A stretch of DNA of 64,000 bases from Orychophragmus violaceus (GCA_030180135.1 CM058230.1:14571082-14635081); one strand, 5' to 3'; counted from the stretch's first letter, positions 11,171-23,670 are shown. Notes: a model not told the origin generated them from the sequence alone. Program-made: numbers and translations.

Positions 11171-12500
11171 AAATGCTACATATGAGAGCATAGAGGGCAT
11201 AAGCGTTTACAACTTCCAAATGCTCTTCAACATCGTTTTTAAACAAAACATGATTGATTAATAAAAATCATAATGCTCTTCCTAATGCTCTGTCAATCAA
11301 ACCAGGTTTCCATATTGTCTACATATTGCCATTGCATCATGATATTTTTCAATCAAATAGTGTGCCCCCCCCCCCACTAAAGCTTGGTGGTAGTATATAC
11401 TGTTTACCAATCTTCTTGGTGTCTGTGTCACCTTTTTCTACTGTGTCGTATATATTTTTGTATAGCTCGTCTCGTAACTGGGTTTGATTGTTTTTTGCCC
11501 ATCATAGTCTCTCTTGTTTAATTTATTTGTACGCATCGACCACATACTGATGGACCAAGCGCCCTCCCTTGCTTATTGTCATTAATTCATTCATGCGTGT
11601 GTGGATTTGATATGCATAGAACTGTCGGATACTTAGAAGTGCTCTTGTCCTCGAACTTCCTTCATCCACCCTTAAAGGTATTTAAGTGTGAAAACCATAC
11701 TCACCATATGAAAACAAAAGTGGGTATTGCAAGCTCATAAATAATGGATGATCGTTTCGTATTCATTGTAAATGCCTTGATTGGAATTGTAGGATTATAT
11801 CCCTTTCACTGATGGTTCTTGACATATCGCCAATGATAAGGCCTACAACCTTATTAGTTTCTGGTAAATCATAATGTTTTTCTTTCCCTTTTTGTGAGAT
11901 CAGTCTAATTTTAAAATCTTATCCACTGTTTGACTCGCATAAATCCCGAGCTCTGCGGAAAATCTTGCCTAGGCAATTGTTAGAATCCAACATCTCAATT
12001 AGGCACCCAATTGTTTCTTCATCCAGGTTTCCATCTGTTCCAGTTTGTCACATTGTCTTGATGCGATTCTAGATGTCGCTACTCGTATCGAAGATATATA
12101 GTTGGAGAAATTTTGGTGGTTACCCTGGCATATGAATAAGCAATCCTATGTGATGGTCGTTCTGGCCTTGAATTCTAAATGTGAAAGGTCCCTGCCCATA
12201 TACGACATTGTAATCAATTTTAGCCCCATTGGATGTGAATGCCAAAATTACTTTGTTTACCTGGATGGTATTGCAAAACCACTTGCAGTTTAGTAGCTCT
12301 TCTAACACAGCTGGTGGTTATCTCACCGACAGAAATTTTATTTTCCCTTGATTGCAACATATTGTGTATGTTAAAGACCTTGTTTTTAGATCTCTTCCCG
12401 TACTTTTGGAATCCCATACTAATGCACCACAAAATGTGCATTCCAAGATTGGATTTCCTTCAATCCGTAAGCTAGAAGCTGGACGTGAATTAGTATGCAA

Positions 12501-13149
12501 ATAGTTGTTTTTTTTTTTTTGGGTTCTTTTGGTACCTTAATACATTGCATTAATAAGTTAGGCTTGAGCTGTGGTACTGAGAAAATTGTAAACTTAAGCG
12601 ACCTTTATTAATGAACATGAATATATTTGTAACCCGCTCTAGCGCGAAATTTTAATTCAATCGTTGATCGTGTATTAAATTTCAAAATTTCACTTTTGGA
12701 TATTAGTTTTCCACCAGCTGATGACTAAGTTAATGCATTTAGGAATGTGAGACTATGTTCTAGTATTCTATAATTCTAATATGGTTACCTCTATCCTTGT
12801 TTGCTCGAACACGGTTGGTCCTTGGATTTTGGGAGGCATTAGTATTTGTCGAAAGAGCTGTAGTAAGTGTTAATGTATTTAAAATTTGTGTACTATGTAG
12901 TTTACTAGGTGAATGTTTAGTTGTTTAACTTCTTGTACTCTTGTTGCGCATCTTGAGAGGACGATGAATTTTATCATGGCCAAGGCGGTTTTCGGTCGTA
13001 CTGTTTTGCGGGGAGAATAAATAATTTTTATTTAAAACGGTTGATCATGGAGACTGGTTGTTTAAGAGTGCGAAGAAATGTATGGTACCGTAAAGAGCGC
13101 ATATATCGCATTTACCAGTAAGAAAGGTTTTGGCTTTAAGTTAGTCATG
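12501..13149. other. Intergenic sequence upstream of the Helitron coding remains
   Basis: No gene. A short near-palindrome, acccgctctagcgcg, occurs at 12632-12646. In Brassicaceae, Helitron ends often carry similar cccgct/agcggg words, so this may mark the 5' end region of the Helitron. The other sequence shows no feature. Confidence 0.3.
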
Positions 13150-13591
13150 TGTCACGGCCCAATTTAGACCCAAGAAGTCCATGAGTTTACTTGATGATAA
13201 TGGGCCATGTCCAAGAGAAGATTCAAGACATTTCAAGCTCAAGACTCTTCATCCAATTTCTAGAAGCTTGTACAGTGTCTTAGAACCTTGTAAATATTGT
13301 AGAGAAGTGTGGAAGGATCTAGAGAGTTAATCTTAGCCCTTAGATTAGATTAATCTCCACCGTTAGATCTTTGGTGGAACTTGTATATAAAGAGGTGTGA
13401 GCCTCATTTGTAAGCATCAAGCATTTTGAGAGCAATACAAATTCATTATCACTTTCTTTGTCTACAAACTCGTGATTTTCTCTCTCTAAGCACCGAAGTT
13501 CTAGTTCGGAGTAAGGATGACTTAGCTACTGCAAGGGGCAAAAAGGAGCTAAGGCCGCACTGACCGATTCAAGAGAAATCAGTCCATGACA
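13150..13591 (+). repeat. 5' LTR of the chromovirus
   Basis: Starts TGTCAC and ends ATGACA (GTGACA in the partner). TATA-like tatataaa is at 13384-13391. The matching copy is at 18055-18500. Confidence 0.88.
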
Positions 13592-13592
13592 A

Positions 13593-13604
13593 GTGGTATC
13601 AGAG
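13593..13604 (+). other. Primer binding site, initiator tRNA-Met type
   Basis: tggtatcagagc directly follows the 5' LTR after a one-base gap. It matches the 3' end of plant initiator tRNA-Met, the usual primer for this lineage. Confidence 0.85.
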
Positions 13605-13623
13605 CGAGTTTTGACCGAGGGAA

Positions 13624-14561
13624 TGAGGAAGAACGTTGTTAAAACAATGGCAGGATCGAACGATGGTTCCAACCCTGAAACCAACATCACCGAGGAGCGA
13701 GGAAGGGATGCCGCGACCACCCAAGGGAAGAAAAAACATGCAGGATAAGAGCGTTTCTCGGGACATGTTGAGCATGGGGCTGGAACAACTGGGTGAAAGG
13801 ATGGATCGGCTGGAACATAACTCGGAGGCGCTGGAGGAACTTGTGATGTCGGAGTTGGAGGACATGAAGAAGAATGTTGCTGACACCGACTCTCGGTTCG
13901 TTCAGCTGGAAGAGTTGGTACGATATATTTGGGATGTGGTGATACCAAGCTTGCGTGATCAGATCATGGCGAGGCTGGAAGGGATGTTGGCGGACATCAC
14001 TTTATGCAGGAGGTCTGCTGCAAACGGCGGTCAAGGTTGTCTGGTGGGAGTTGGAAAGGTTGATGTCCCAAAGCCGTCGAAGTTCAATGGGTCTCGGGAT
14101 GCTAAGGAAGTTGATAACTTCTTGTGGCAGTTGGAGAAAACTTCGACAACGTCAACATGATGGATGATAGAACGAAAGTTAAGACGGCCACATCGTACTT
14201 GACCGATACCGCCATGTTATGGTGGCGAAGGAAGCCTGCCGACCTTGAGAGAGGCGTTGTCCAAGTGGAAACGTGGGAGGAATTCAAAAGGGAACTTAAG
14301 CGACAATTCTATCCGGATAATGTCTTGCATTAAGCACGAAGGAAGTTAAGGGAGCTTCGGCAGAAAGTTACGGTTCACGACTATGTTAAGGAATTTACAA
14401 ACATTATGCTGCATATTCCTAGCATGTCCAACGAGGATCTTGTCTTCCATTTCACCGATGGATTACAAAACTGGGTGAAACAAGAGCTTCAACGGAGAGG
14501 AATTCAGACTCTTGATGAGACAGTTGCAGTGGCCGAGTCATTGATCAACTTTCGCTCCTAA
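13624..14561 (+). pseudogene. Chromovirus gag, frameshifted
   Basis: The likely start is ATG at 13624 or the in-frame ATG at 13648 (MAGSNDGSNPE). After about 35 codons the frame is lost and a second frame continues with a Leu/Glu-rich coiled region (GLEQLGERMDRLEHNSEALE). A third stretch (14161-14333) has the conserved gag text LWWRRKPADLERG...WEEFKRELKRQFYP. The capsid portion ends near 14560 in a stop. At least two frameshifts and several stops make it non-functional. Its role when intact would be to form the particle that packages the RNA. Confidence 0.8.
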
Positions 14562-14613
14562 AGCTTGTCTGACTCACATAAGAGGAAGGATAAGGAGAAG
14601 GTCGGAGCTAAAA

Positions 14614-17600
14614 GTGGGGGCAGAAAGGCGTGATTTTCGGTCTCGATCCAGTGGGAATGAGAAGACACTGAGGCGGGGAGACTATGAGGCAAAGAAGAAG
14701 TCGTTCGTACCAAAAGGTGGGTGTTTTGTGTGCAAGGGGCCGCACCCGATAAAGGAATGTACAAAGATGGGAACGCTTTCCGCGATAGTTGAGCAGCATG
14801 ACGCCAAGACACAAGGGGAGGAATCGACGAAGATAGGGTCATTGCAACTCCTTAACGCCCTTTGGGCTATTTCGATAGCTAAGGCGGAAAGCAAGGGTCT
14901 CATGTACGTGGAGGCCCAGATCAACGAAAAATGGCTCAAGTCATGGTGGATACGGGAGCCACCCACAACTTTATGGCAGATGACGAAGCTAAGAGACTCG
15001 AGATTCGATGAGATAAACGGGAGGTCTGGATGAAGACGGTGAACACCAAGGCCCAACCAGTTCAAGGGACGGCTCAAGGAGTGGAGGTGAAGCTGGGCGA
15101 ATGGGTTGGTCCGGTGAACTTCTCGATAGTGCTGATGGATAATTTCAAGGTGGTGATAGGCTTGGGATTCATGAGGCAAGTCCTAGTCATACCGATGCCC
15201 GCTCTTAGATCGGTATGCATCCTTGAGAAGGGATCTCAGTGCATGATCCCAATTGTGGAGGAAAAAGTGTAGCACCTAAGCAATTTTCGGCTATGCAGAT
15301 TACCAAGGGCGTGAAGAAGTGTGAGCCCACGTTCTTGGTAGTGATGAAGGTGGAATATGAAGGTGGGAGGAGCTCAGGAAGCAGTTGGACGAGTTGTTAG
15401 CTACGGGAAAGCTTAGACCGTCAAAAGATCCTTATGGCACCCCGGTCTTGTTCCAAAAGAAGCATGATGGATTGCTGCGGATGTGTGTGGACTACCGGGC
15501 ACTATGAATCGTTACCCGATTCCTTTGCTCGCCGACCTGTTTGATAGGCTCAGATAGGCGAAGATCTATACCAAGATGGATTTAAATAAGAGGTATTATC
15601 AAGTCTGGATTGCTGAAGGAGATGAGCCAAAAACCGCGGGCATCGTCACTCGGTATGGGTCATTTGAGTGGTGATTCCCTTTGGCCTCACGAATGCCCCA
15701 GACACGCTTTGCACACTAGTGAATCAGATCTTGCAGCCTTACCTTAACCGATTCGTGGTATGCTACCTGGACGACATTGTGATATATAGCAATACGATGG
15801 AAGAGCACATCGAACATTTATGAACTATTTTCCGGGTTCTTTGAGAGAACGAGCTGTTCGTGAAGAAGGAAAAGTTCACGTTTTCCATTGAGGAAGTTCA
15901 GTTCTTGGGTCACGTCATTGGGCATGGGAGGCTTAAGATGGATGAGCTGAAGGTGAAAGCGATCACAAAGTGGGAAGCTTCAACGAAGGTGACGGAGCTG
16001 CGATCTTTCCTTGGACTAGTAAACTACCATCGCCAGTTCATTGAGGGGTACTCAAAGAGGTCTGCTCCCTTGACCGATTTGTTGAAGAAGACGAAGAGTT
16101 GGGAGTGATCGAAGAAGTGTCAGAAGTCCTTTGGGGAGTTAAAGGCCGCGGTAAGTCAAGAACCTGTTCTTGCCTTGCCGGATCTCAAGCTGCAATTCGA
16201 GCTATACACAGATGCCTCAGACTTTGCGATTGGAGGATTGTTGATGCAAGAAGGTCATTCCATTTCCTTCGAAAGTCGGAAGTTGAACAAGACGGAGAGG
16301 CGATACACGGTGCATGAAAAGGAGATGACGGCGGTGGTCCATTGCCTTAGAGTTTGGAGGCATTACTTGTTGGGATCGCATTTTGTAATCAAGACGGACA
16401 ATGTGGCCACAAGTTACTTCCAAACTCAGAAGAACCTGTTGCCTAAGCAGGATCGTTGGCAAGATTTCTTGGCGGAGTTTGACTACACCTTGGAGTACAA
16501 ATCCGGGAAGGCTAACATGGTGGCTGATGCGCTAAGTCGGAAGGCGGAGTTGGCGGAAATGAGCATGGCTGAAGGAAGTATCTTGGGCCGGATCAAAGAA
16601 TGGTTGGAACGTGATCCAATGGCCCGAAAGCTGATGAATTTGGCTGGAGAAGGCAAGACCCATCGGTTTTGGATTGAGAACGGGTTGCTCTACGCTAAGG
16701 GACGACAAATATATGTTCCGAAGTGGGAGAGTCTCCGTCGGGATCTCATTCGGGAGTGCCATGATACTCGATGGGCAAGACATCCAGGTCAGAAACAGAC
16801 GCTGGCGTTAGTGGAAGCAGCCTACTTTTGGCCACGGATGCGGGATACCGTGGAATTATATGTGAAGACTTGTCTTGTATGCCTACAAGACAAGACGGAG
16901 AACAAGCAAACAACGGGATTGCTAGAGCTTTTGCCTATTCCGGAGAGACCATGGGAGTCGGTCTCGTTGGATTTCATTAGCGTCTTGCCTAAGTCGGAAG
17001 GGTTCGGATCCATCACGGTGATCGTGGATCGGTTCTCTAAGTATGGGACGTTTGTGGTGTGTGATCGGGATTGCACGGTTGAAGGTGCGACAAGGGCCTT
17101 TTTCAAGAATGTGGTGAAGTATTGGAGATTGCCAAGAAGCATCGTGAGCGATAGGGATCCCCACTTTACCGGGAAGCTGTGGACGGAGTTGTTCAAAGTT
17201 TCTTGGGACAGACTTGAACTTCTCAACGAGCTTTCACCCTCAGTCGGATGGACAGACGGAACAGGTTAATGCCTTGTTAGAATGCTACCTCCGACACTTC
17301 ATGAGCGCAAACCAGAGGGATTGGGCTAAGTTGCTGGACATTTTCCAATTTTCATACAACCTGCAACGAAGTGAATCGACTGGCCGAAGTCCTTTTGAGT
17401 TAGCGACAAGACAACCGCCTTTAACCCCTCATATGTTGGCAAACCCCTGTTCATAAGGGAAGAGTCCGGGAGCGGTGAAGATGGCCAAGGAATGGGAGGA
17501 GCATGTTGATTTGGCCCGAGTTTGCTTAGAAAAATCTCAGAAGCGGGTGAAGAAATGGGTGATGAGAAGAGATGCTTTTCCGAGTACTCGGTGGGAGACT

Positions 17601-18043
17601 TGGTCTTTGTGATGCTTCTGCCTCAACAATTCAAGGTACTTAGGAGCTTTTACAAAGGATTAGTCCGGAGATACGAAGGACCCTTCGAAGTGATTGCGAA
17701 GGTCGGAAAGGTGTCCTATCGGCTTGACTTTCCAGATACGTTGAAGATCCATCCAGTGTTTCACGTGAGTATGCTGAAGCCTTACCATCGGGATGAAGAG
17801 AATCAAAGTCGGGGAGAATCGAACCGAGCACCACCCGTCGTGACGAAGTCCTACGATAAGGAAATCATGGAAGTGCTCAGGAAGAAGGAAGTTAGGAAGC
17901 GAGGTGTTCCACGTCAAACTCACTTCTTGATCAAGTGGAAGAGATTGTTGGAATCAGAAGCTACGTAGGAACCAGAGGACGACTTGTGGCAGTTCCGTGA
18001 GAAGTTGAAGGAGTACACAGCGACGAGGACGTCTCCGCAATAA
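14614..18043 (+). pseudogene. Chromovirus pol: zinc knuckle, protease, RT, RNase H, integrase, chromodomain
   Basis: In order: a zinc-knuckle-like CFVCKGPHPIKEC (about 14725); protease DTGATHNF (about 14950), in a different frame; RT pieces MDLNKRYYQVW and CYLDDIVIYS (about 15570-15790) with frameshifts; RNase H TDASDFAIGG to DALSRK (16210-16540); integrase zinc region HDTRWARHPGQ...CLVC, then a catalytic core with SDRDPHF and GQTEQVN separated by a frameshift at about 17205; and a C-terminal FLIKWKRLLESEAT..EPEDDLWQF, a chromodomain-like tail (17920-17995). The longest uninterrupted part is 16175-17269. Numerous stops and shifts make it inactive. Confidence 0.88.
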
Positions 18044-18054
18044 GTGGGGGAGGA

Positions 18055-18500
18055 TGTCACAGCCCAATTTAGACCCAAGAATTCTATGAGTTTACTTGAT
18101 GATAATGTGTCATGTCCAAGAGAGATTTAAGACATTTCAAACTCAAGACTCTTCACCCAATTTCTAGAAGCTTGTATAATGTCTTAGAACCTTGTAGATA
18201 TTGTAGAAAAGTGTAGAAGAATCTAGATAGTTAATCTTAGCTCTTAGATTAGATTAATATCCACCATTAGATCTTTGGTGGAACTTGTATATAAAGAAGT
18301 GTGAACCTCATTTTGTAAGCATCAAGTATTTTGAGAGCAATACAAGTTCATTCTCACTTTTTCACTTTACAAACTCGTGAGTTTCTCTTTTTAAGCACCG
18401 AAGTTCTAGTTCGGAGTAAGGTTGACTTAGCTATTGCAAAAGGTAAAAAAAAGAAGATAAAACGGCACTAACCGATTCAAAAAGAAATCAGTGCGTGACA
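18055..18500 (+). repeat. 3' LTR of the chromovirus
   Basis: Preceded by the polypurine tract aagtgggggagga (18042-18054). It begins TGTCAC and ends GTGACA, a 6-bp inverted terminal match. Many of its differences from the 5' LTR are C-to-T or G-to-A type. Confidence 0.88.
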
Positions 18501-19756
18501 CACAGCTGAGATGTAGATATGATTAATCAAATAGTAATAGTGTAAGGTGTGACTATCAATCGTACATGGTTGATGTGGAGGTTGGTCTTTCGCATATATA
18601 TATATCTGGAGAATGATATAGTAAGCGTGTTTTATATGAAATTATCTTTTGTTCTTTGCAAATGGTCCGATGGAAATTTAGATTAAGTGTCGTTAATGTT
18701 TTAATTATCCAAATATTTGTACTGCAATATAGGCAGAGCAGTATATTCCCTGTTACTATATAACATGCTTATTAATTGTTTTGAAGTTGTACGTATGCTC
18801 CGTGTTCCTATATAACCAGTTTATTCTTACTAATTTAATTCATTCCAAGTGGTTGTTATTGATTCCAAGTTTGACTCATCAAGCATATGACATTCCGAAG
18901 GGGTTATCTATGGGTTCATGTTGTTTTTTTTTTTTGTGTAACACCCCTATAAAATGCAGACAATAATATATTTATGATATTTATAACATTTGTGGGAGAG
19001 GTTGAGGTGGAAACCTCGATACAACTGTTTTCTTTTTGTGTTGGGTATTTTGCTGCGAACACAGTTGAGATTGTTTTTTTTGTTAGGTGATAGGGTTTTG
19101 TGATTGATTGTTAGAAGGACGTCGGTCAGCGTATTAGCCACTGATAGGGTATTTCTGTGTTGACTAAATAGAAAAAAAAAAAAAAAAATAGAAAATAATA
19201 ATACATTTTGTATTACTGATTAATTTGGAGTGTATAACAAATATATTATTCTGTAATTGTCCCCATGAAATTATAGGTTTTATTTAACAAAAACCAACTA
19301 ATTAAAACCTTACTGGTGGGTTGCCTTTCACTAAGAACTTGCAGAAATAATGAGTGTCAAAGTGTGAATGTATGGGAGATGAATCAGCTAAAAGGGCTTG
19401 AGAAAGTGGGCATTAGAAGGTATTCAATAAGAACCTGCAAGACGAATAAAAAGTATGTCTCTGTTAAAACCTACTCCTGATTATCATTATATTTAGCTTT
19501 GAGGTTACATCATGGGAGAAGAATATTGGAAAACGAAGAGTCGAGTGCAAACATGGGAATTTTGTTTCATCTTAATTAGTATTCTATAACTAAGCGTGAA
19601 GCGCAGTCCAAAAGAAAAAAAAAGAAGTTGCAGACACTGACTGTCACTTTTAAAGATCAGAATAAGATAGAAGTCAAAACTGAAAAGAAGACAAGAAGAA
19701 ACACTTGTTGAGAAGCATCTTAACAGGTTTGGTCTGAGAGTCATCAACATGAACTT
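18501..19756. other. Intergenic sequence, no supported gene
   Basis: AT-rich sequence with homopolymer T and A runs and a short (TA)n near 18596. No open frame, RNA gene or element boundary could be supported. Confidence 0.5.
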
Positions 19757-21166
19757 TCAGTTGAACACAAGCTCACAAGTGGATGAAACCCTTCGCGACA
19801 AGGATATCTCCCGGAGCATCTGCAGTTTCTTGTTGGGATCAGTGGATTTAGCAGTGAAACTCGCCTTGTTTAAACAAACTGCAGTTTTCAAGATATATGT
19901 CGAAAGTTCTTTCTCCTCTTGTGTTCCTTGGTACTCTGTCCACTCCAAAGTCTCAAGATTTGTGGACAAACATCTCGGAACAGAACCCGGTTGTTTCCAC
20001 TGATGCCGGGAATTCGTGGCAGGATGACACTGAGAATCCGCAAGGCAGTGCATTAGAATCATCATATATAAGCATGATCAAGGAGTAATGATAAAACACA
20101 CCTGATTGATTTTGATAACCCGTAAGCTAGGCGAATCTTCGAGCAGATGCATAAACAGATCCAACCACTCTGATTTGCATGTACATACTTCCAAACGTTT
20201 AAGTCTATGGAAGCAACAACCAACAGGATAAACAACCTGCATAAAGTGGATAGGAGACAGAATAAACATACGAACAAAAGAAGAATTACTAAGAGAGAGA
20301 CCAACAAAATTAACTCTGAAGCCGATAAACATAAACGAATATGCATAACAGAAGCAAGGGAATTCAGAAGCTTCTCAGGATGGCTGAGAATAACCTCAAC
20401 ATTGGCTTCCACCAGCTCATGGATGTTAATATTTTCACTGAATGAAAGGCTACCCGAACGATCTACAATGTGCAAATAATTCAAAGAAGGAGCATCTATC
20501 ACAAGCCCAGTGATTCTAGAATCATTAGAAGAGTCAAGCAATGATAATCTTTTCAGAGAAGGCACTGCAATCTTGAAACTCAATGCGTCGTGAAGATAGG
20601 AACTTTGTTGTATGAACAAGTCTTCAAGTACAGGGCAGTTGGGTAAAAGTCTAACGAGTGAAGTGGCGTTAGAGTAACTGATCGATCTGAGGGATAAAGT
20701 TTTGAGAGACCTTAGACAAACGAGATCAGGAACATCCAAACCACTGTTTTCCAGTTTCAAGACCACAAGTGTATAGACTTTTTGGGGGAGAACAACTATG
20801 GTTGTAACCGTATTTGATTTCCAGCTCCATCAGACCACGTTTCACAGCGGTTCCAACCCAAAACTCAACATCTCCATCTCTGCTTCGTATTTCGAATTTG
20901 AGATACAGACTTTGTAGAACCTGACCTTCGCGTGAAATCAAACATCTGTCCACAAACCGCCGGAACTTTCCATAATCAGGCTCTGGAGCTCCCCAATATG
21001 AAGGTTCGGGAAAGTGAGTGCTATCATCAAACTCAAGTCTTGGTACTAACTTCCAGAGAGATTTCCAGCGTTTAGACAAACGCATAGTTCGCATAACATC
21101 TTTCGTCGGAAGAAATGACAGTATCTTCGATAGGGTTTCGTCAGGTAAGTGACTAAGTCTATCCAT
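19757..21166 (-). pseudogene. F-box/LRR/FBD protein gene with a frameshift
   Basis: F-box proteins are substrate adaptors of SCF ubiquitin ligases. The ATG at 21166 begins MDRLSHLPDETLSKILSFLP, a classic F-box (residues about 3-46), followed by WKSLWKLVPRLEFD. Near 20773 the frame shifts: SLYT must join TLVVLKLENSGLDVPDLVCL, which lies in another frame, so a few bases are missing. LRR text follows (LRSLKTLSLRSISY, LPNCPVLEDL). Probable exons are 21166-20302, 20236-20102 (VVYPVGCCFHRLKRLEVC) and 20029-19757. The last carries an FBD domain (WKQPGSVPRCL...LETLEW). The exon 2-3 junction is well supported and in phase. The exon 1 end is less certain. It is probably a recent pseudogene, unless the shift is a sequencing error. 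Confidence 0.8.
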
Positions 21167-21964
21167 CAGAGTCCGGAAACCAGAGCCGAAAAAAGGGGAC
21201 CTAAATTACGAAGGGAAACTCATTACTTTCTCGAATTCGATAGATTCTCTCGGGAAAACCAAGTAAACCTACACATGAAAAAGGAACCAGACAAACCCTG
21301 TTAAGTCTGGTTATGGTCTTAGCTCAGTATTCATAGGATCAGGGTAGATTTTCTTAGGCATTTGCAGGTTTGAATATGGGCCGTTGGATCAGCAAATTGT
21401 GTTACTCGGTTTAGAGGCAATAAGCTGGTTCAATTGTTCGGGTCATGCCGGTTATGTAAACCTCTGTCTTATAAAGAGGTAATGCATAATGCCGTTAGAA
21501 CGTTGACGAGAGTTGACTGAACTTTTAGGGATCATTTCGAGTCGTCTTCTCCGATTGAGTATTCTCTGTTCTTGAGAGCTCGATCCTTTTGCTAGTGGAT
21601 TTGCTGAGCTGAAGCTTAGCCCCAGTGAGTAGTTCCACACATCGTGGACGAACACTGGGTCACCAATTTCTCTTGTGTCGTTCTTTCTTTTATTCTCTTT
21701 CGTGTTCCTTGATTGAGTAAGAGCGAGTGAGTAAGAGAGTCGGGTGAGCTAATCGTGAGTTCTTGGACGAGTGAATCGATCTTTAAGCGCAACAAACCCA
21801 TTAACTAGATTGGAAAATGATGCAACTCTGAATTATTGCAGCAACAAAGATACGGCTTTCCGAAGTGTTTAGTTTCAAACATGGAGAATAAGAAGAGATC
21901 ACAAGGGAATGAAATGACTCACTTTGTTCTTTCGTCTCCTATGAACCCAACTGGAAAAAAAAAC
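21167..21964. other. Intergenic sequence upstream of the F-box gene
   Basis: It should include the promoter of the minus-strand F-box gene. The segment 21450-21800 (with gagagttgactg and cgagcgagtaag-like words) resembles the end of a Copia-type LTR, but I found no PBS and no partner copy, so I do not call it. Confidence 0.35.
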
Positions 21965-22673
21965 CAGTGTTTTTAAAACCGGACCGACCCGGTGGTCGGA
22001 CCGGGTTGAACCACGAACCGGAAGCATACCCGGGTTGGGTTGATTATAAAACCCAATGGTAGTTGAACCGATTAAAAAACCGGGTTGGACCGCCAAAAAA
22101 CCGGAAACCGACGACCCATTGAACCGTATCAAACCGGGTTTTATAAAAAAAATATTATTTTATATTTTGTTAATTACTTTTTTTTTCTTAAACAATCAAA
22201 TATAACTATATTAGTTTTAAATAAATATTTAAAAGTAAGATTAAACGTGTTACTATATCTTATCTCTTCTTTCAATGGTTGAATAACATAGAAAGTAAAA
22301 ACCAATACTATGCATTTAAGATGCATTATATGTGTGTTGGTGAACAATATGTTTTGAAGATAAATTATCAATTTAAGGTGTTTCATAACGTCTTTTGGTC
22401 TATGTCTCAACATTTTTAAATATTTTGGAACGTTGTTGATTTAACATTTAAACTTTGAAGTATTTTTTTAATAATTGTTGCACATGTTTTTAAAAATTAT
22501 GTTTATTGAAGTATTTTATTTGATAGTTTGAAATTAATAACATAATATATATATATATATATGTTAAATTATCATCAAATTTGGTTGAACCCGGTCGAAT
22601 CCGGTCGAACCATATTAACCCATGACCCAATAATTTTACCGGTTCAGTCGCCGGTCCGGATTTAAAAACATTG
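21965..22673. mobile_element. Non-autonomous hAT element with 8-bp TSD
   Basis: The left end cagtgtttttaaaaccggac and the complement of the right end (caatgtttttaaatccggac) form terminal inverted repeats of about 20 bp. Identical 8-bp flanks aaaaaaac lie at 21957-21964 and 22674-22681, the TSD length of hAT transposons. The low complexity of the flank weakens the TSD slightly. The interior is AT-rich apart from ccgg-rich ends, includes a (TA)n run near 22545-22562, and encodes nothing. Confidence 0.78.
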
Positions 22674-23255
22674 AAAAAAACTCTACTGAATATTGAGGAC
22701 GGCGATGGGTTCATTTCTTCTGTGATCTGAAGATATTAAAGCATTTGGAAATTACACCTGGAACCGTATTAGAATGTGTGTATTGGTTTACTATTGGTCC
22801 AATCTACATAATGCATTTATATATCCGGTTTAGCTTTGTTTTTTAATACATCGATAACACCTACTAATTTGACCGGTGGGGTGGGAAAAGGTTTGTGTCG
22901 AGGCTAAACCAAACCGGTCCTACATAACTAACATGTGAGAATATGATATCTTTCTGTTCTTGCACTTTTTGGCAAAGGTATCGACACTCACATTAGAAAA
23001 TCTAGAAATAAAACTAAACTGAACTTCAAACACTTGTCCCGAAGTGAAGAAAAATAGTCCAACTCCGTTGAGAAAACTAGCCATTACGTCTGATTCTCCG
23101 TTATCGAGAGAAGCATCAAACAATTTGTTATCGAGAGAAACATCGACCAAGAAAAGGCTAGCTAGCAGTTCGAGGAAAACCGAAACCCCCTCGCAAAGAA
23201 GAAGAAGAAGGATTAGCGGAAGGAGCAGTCCGACGAAGGATCCGAGCAGGCCGAT
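22674..23255. other. Intergenic sequence and left half of an interrupted minus-strand open frame
   Basis: The part from about 22920 to 23250 is the left flank of the Tat insertion. On the minus strand, an open frame that begins in the right flank (about 31540-31370, with LKTFEIRLTTDL and KEDLIVFANLAPS) continues across the insertion point into this flank. It stops after about 30 more residues. I do not recognise the product. Confidence 0.35.
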
Positions 23256-23650
23256 TGTTGGATATGGGTTTAGCACCCATCCATAAGCCCATTGGAAATC
23301 TACTTAAATCAACTATGTCATCTCGGTCCAAGAAGACAAGTCCGCTAAGGAATCAACGGCCCAAGAAGGAGTCAGCATCCAAACACTATAAATAGGACCC
23401 TTCACTCTTCATTTTGGGACAGATTGTAACTTACGAGAGGTCGAGCTACTTCTATAACCTCAAGTATTGTTTAGTGAGCCCGTCATTCGACGGACTCACA
23501 CCACGTATCATCCTGTTCATTGCTCGGTTCCGGCCTTAAGATCAATAAAGAATCATTTCGTCCTCATTTTGTATTTACATTTCACCTCGTAGTTCAGACA
23601 TTTCAGATCGCATCCCGTAATATTGACTAGGTCGGATTTCTGTAACAACA
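23256..23650 (+). repeat. 5' LTR of the Tat element
   Basis: 395 bp, starts TGTTGG and ends AACAACA, with a TATA-like ctataaatag near 23385 that should set transcription start. The partner is at 30962-31364. Confidence 0.92.
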
Positions 23651-23670
23651 ATTGGCGCCGTCTGTGGGGA
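23651..23670 (+). other. Primer binding site of the Tat element
   Basis: attggcgccgtctgtgggga follows the LTR directly. The tggcgcc core fits the Asp/Asn-type tRNA primers used by Tat and Athila elements. Confidence 0.75.

Larger units (their letters stand above)
7592..12500 (-). pseudogene. Decayed Helitron replication initiator/helicase (RepHel)
   Basis: Read on the minus strand, fragments of a plant Helitron protein appear in the right order with many stops and frameshifts. A Cys-rich segment, CTFCGALVWDS...CC, is near 12440-12350. GPFTFRIQGQN..HHIG is near 12200-12130. HPLFMSLQYPLLFSYGEYGF is near 11720-11660. NDRPGIECRVFK then EFQKRDLPYAH are near 10700-10480. DCRYLSACEA is near 9960, HLEGKHNI near 9800, LRKPGIEKTMFTKWME near 9740, and LSEDILY near 9290. 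The Walker A region near 8930-8960 reads VGGTWKFF, so the P-loop is broken. Walker B is LIIWDEAPM near 8720. Motif VI is QLYVAISRVTS near 7700. The HUH nickase motif is not recovered. It is a dead autonomous-type Helitron. Confidence 0.85.
13150..18500 (+). mobile_element. Ty3/gypsy chromovirus LTR retrotransposon, degenerate
   Basis: A 5.35-kb element with two LTRs (13150-13591 and 18055-18500) that begin TGTCAC and end TGACA. A PBS tggtatcagagc (initiator Met tRNA) follows the 5' LTR, and a purine tract aagtgggggagga precedes the 3' LTR. Pol order is protease, RT, RNase H, integrase, then a C-terminal chromodomain-like piece, which defines chromoviruses. The LTRs differ at roughly 40-45 positions by eye, so it is old. 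Flanking pentamers tcatg and cacag do not match, so no TSD is visible. Confidence 0.9.

Noticed and set aside
13145..18505. Target-site duplication for the chromovirus
   Set aside because: The pentamers tcatg and cacag do not match; age or recombination has erased it.
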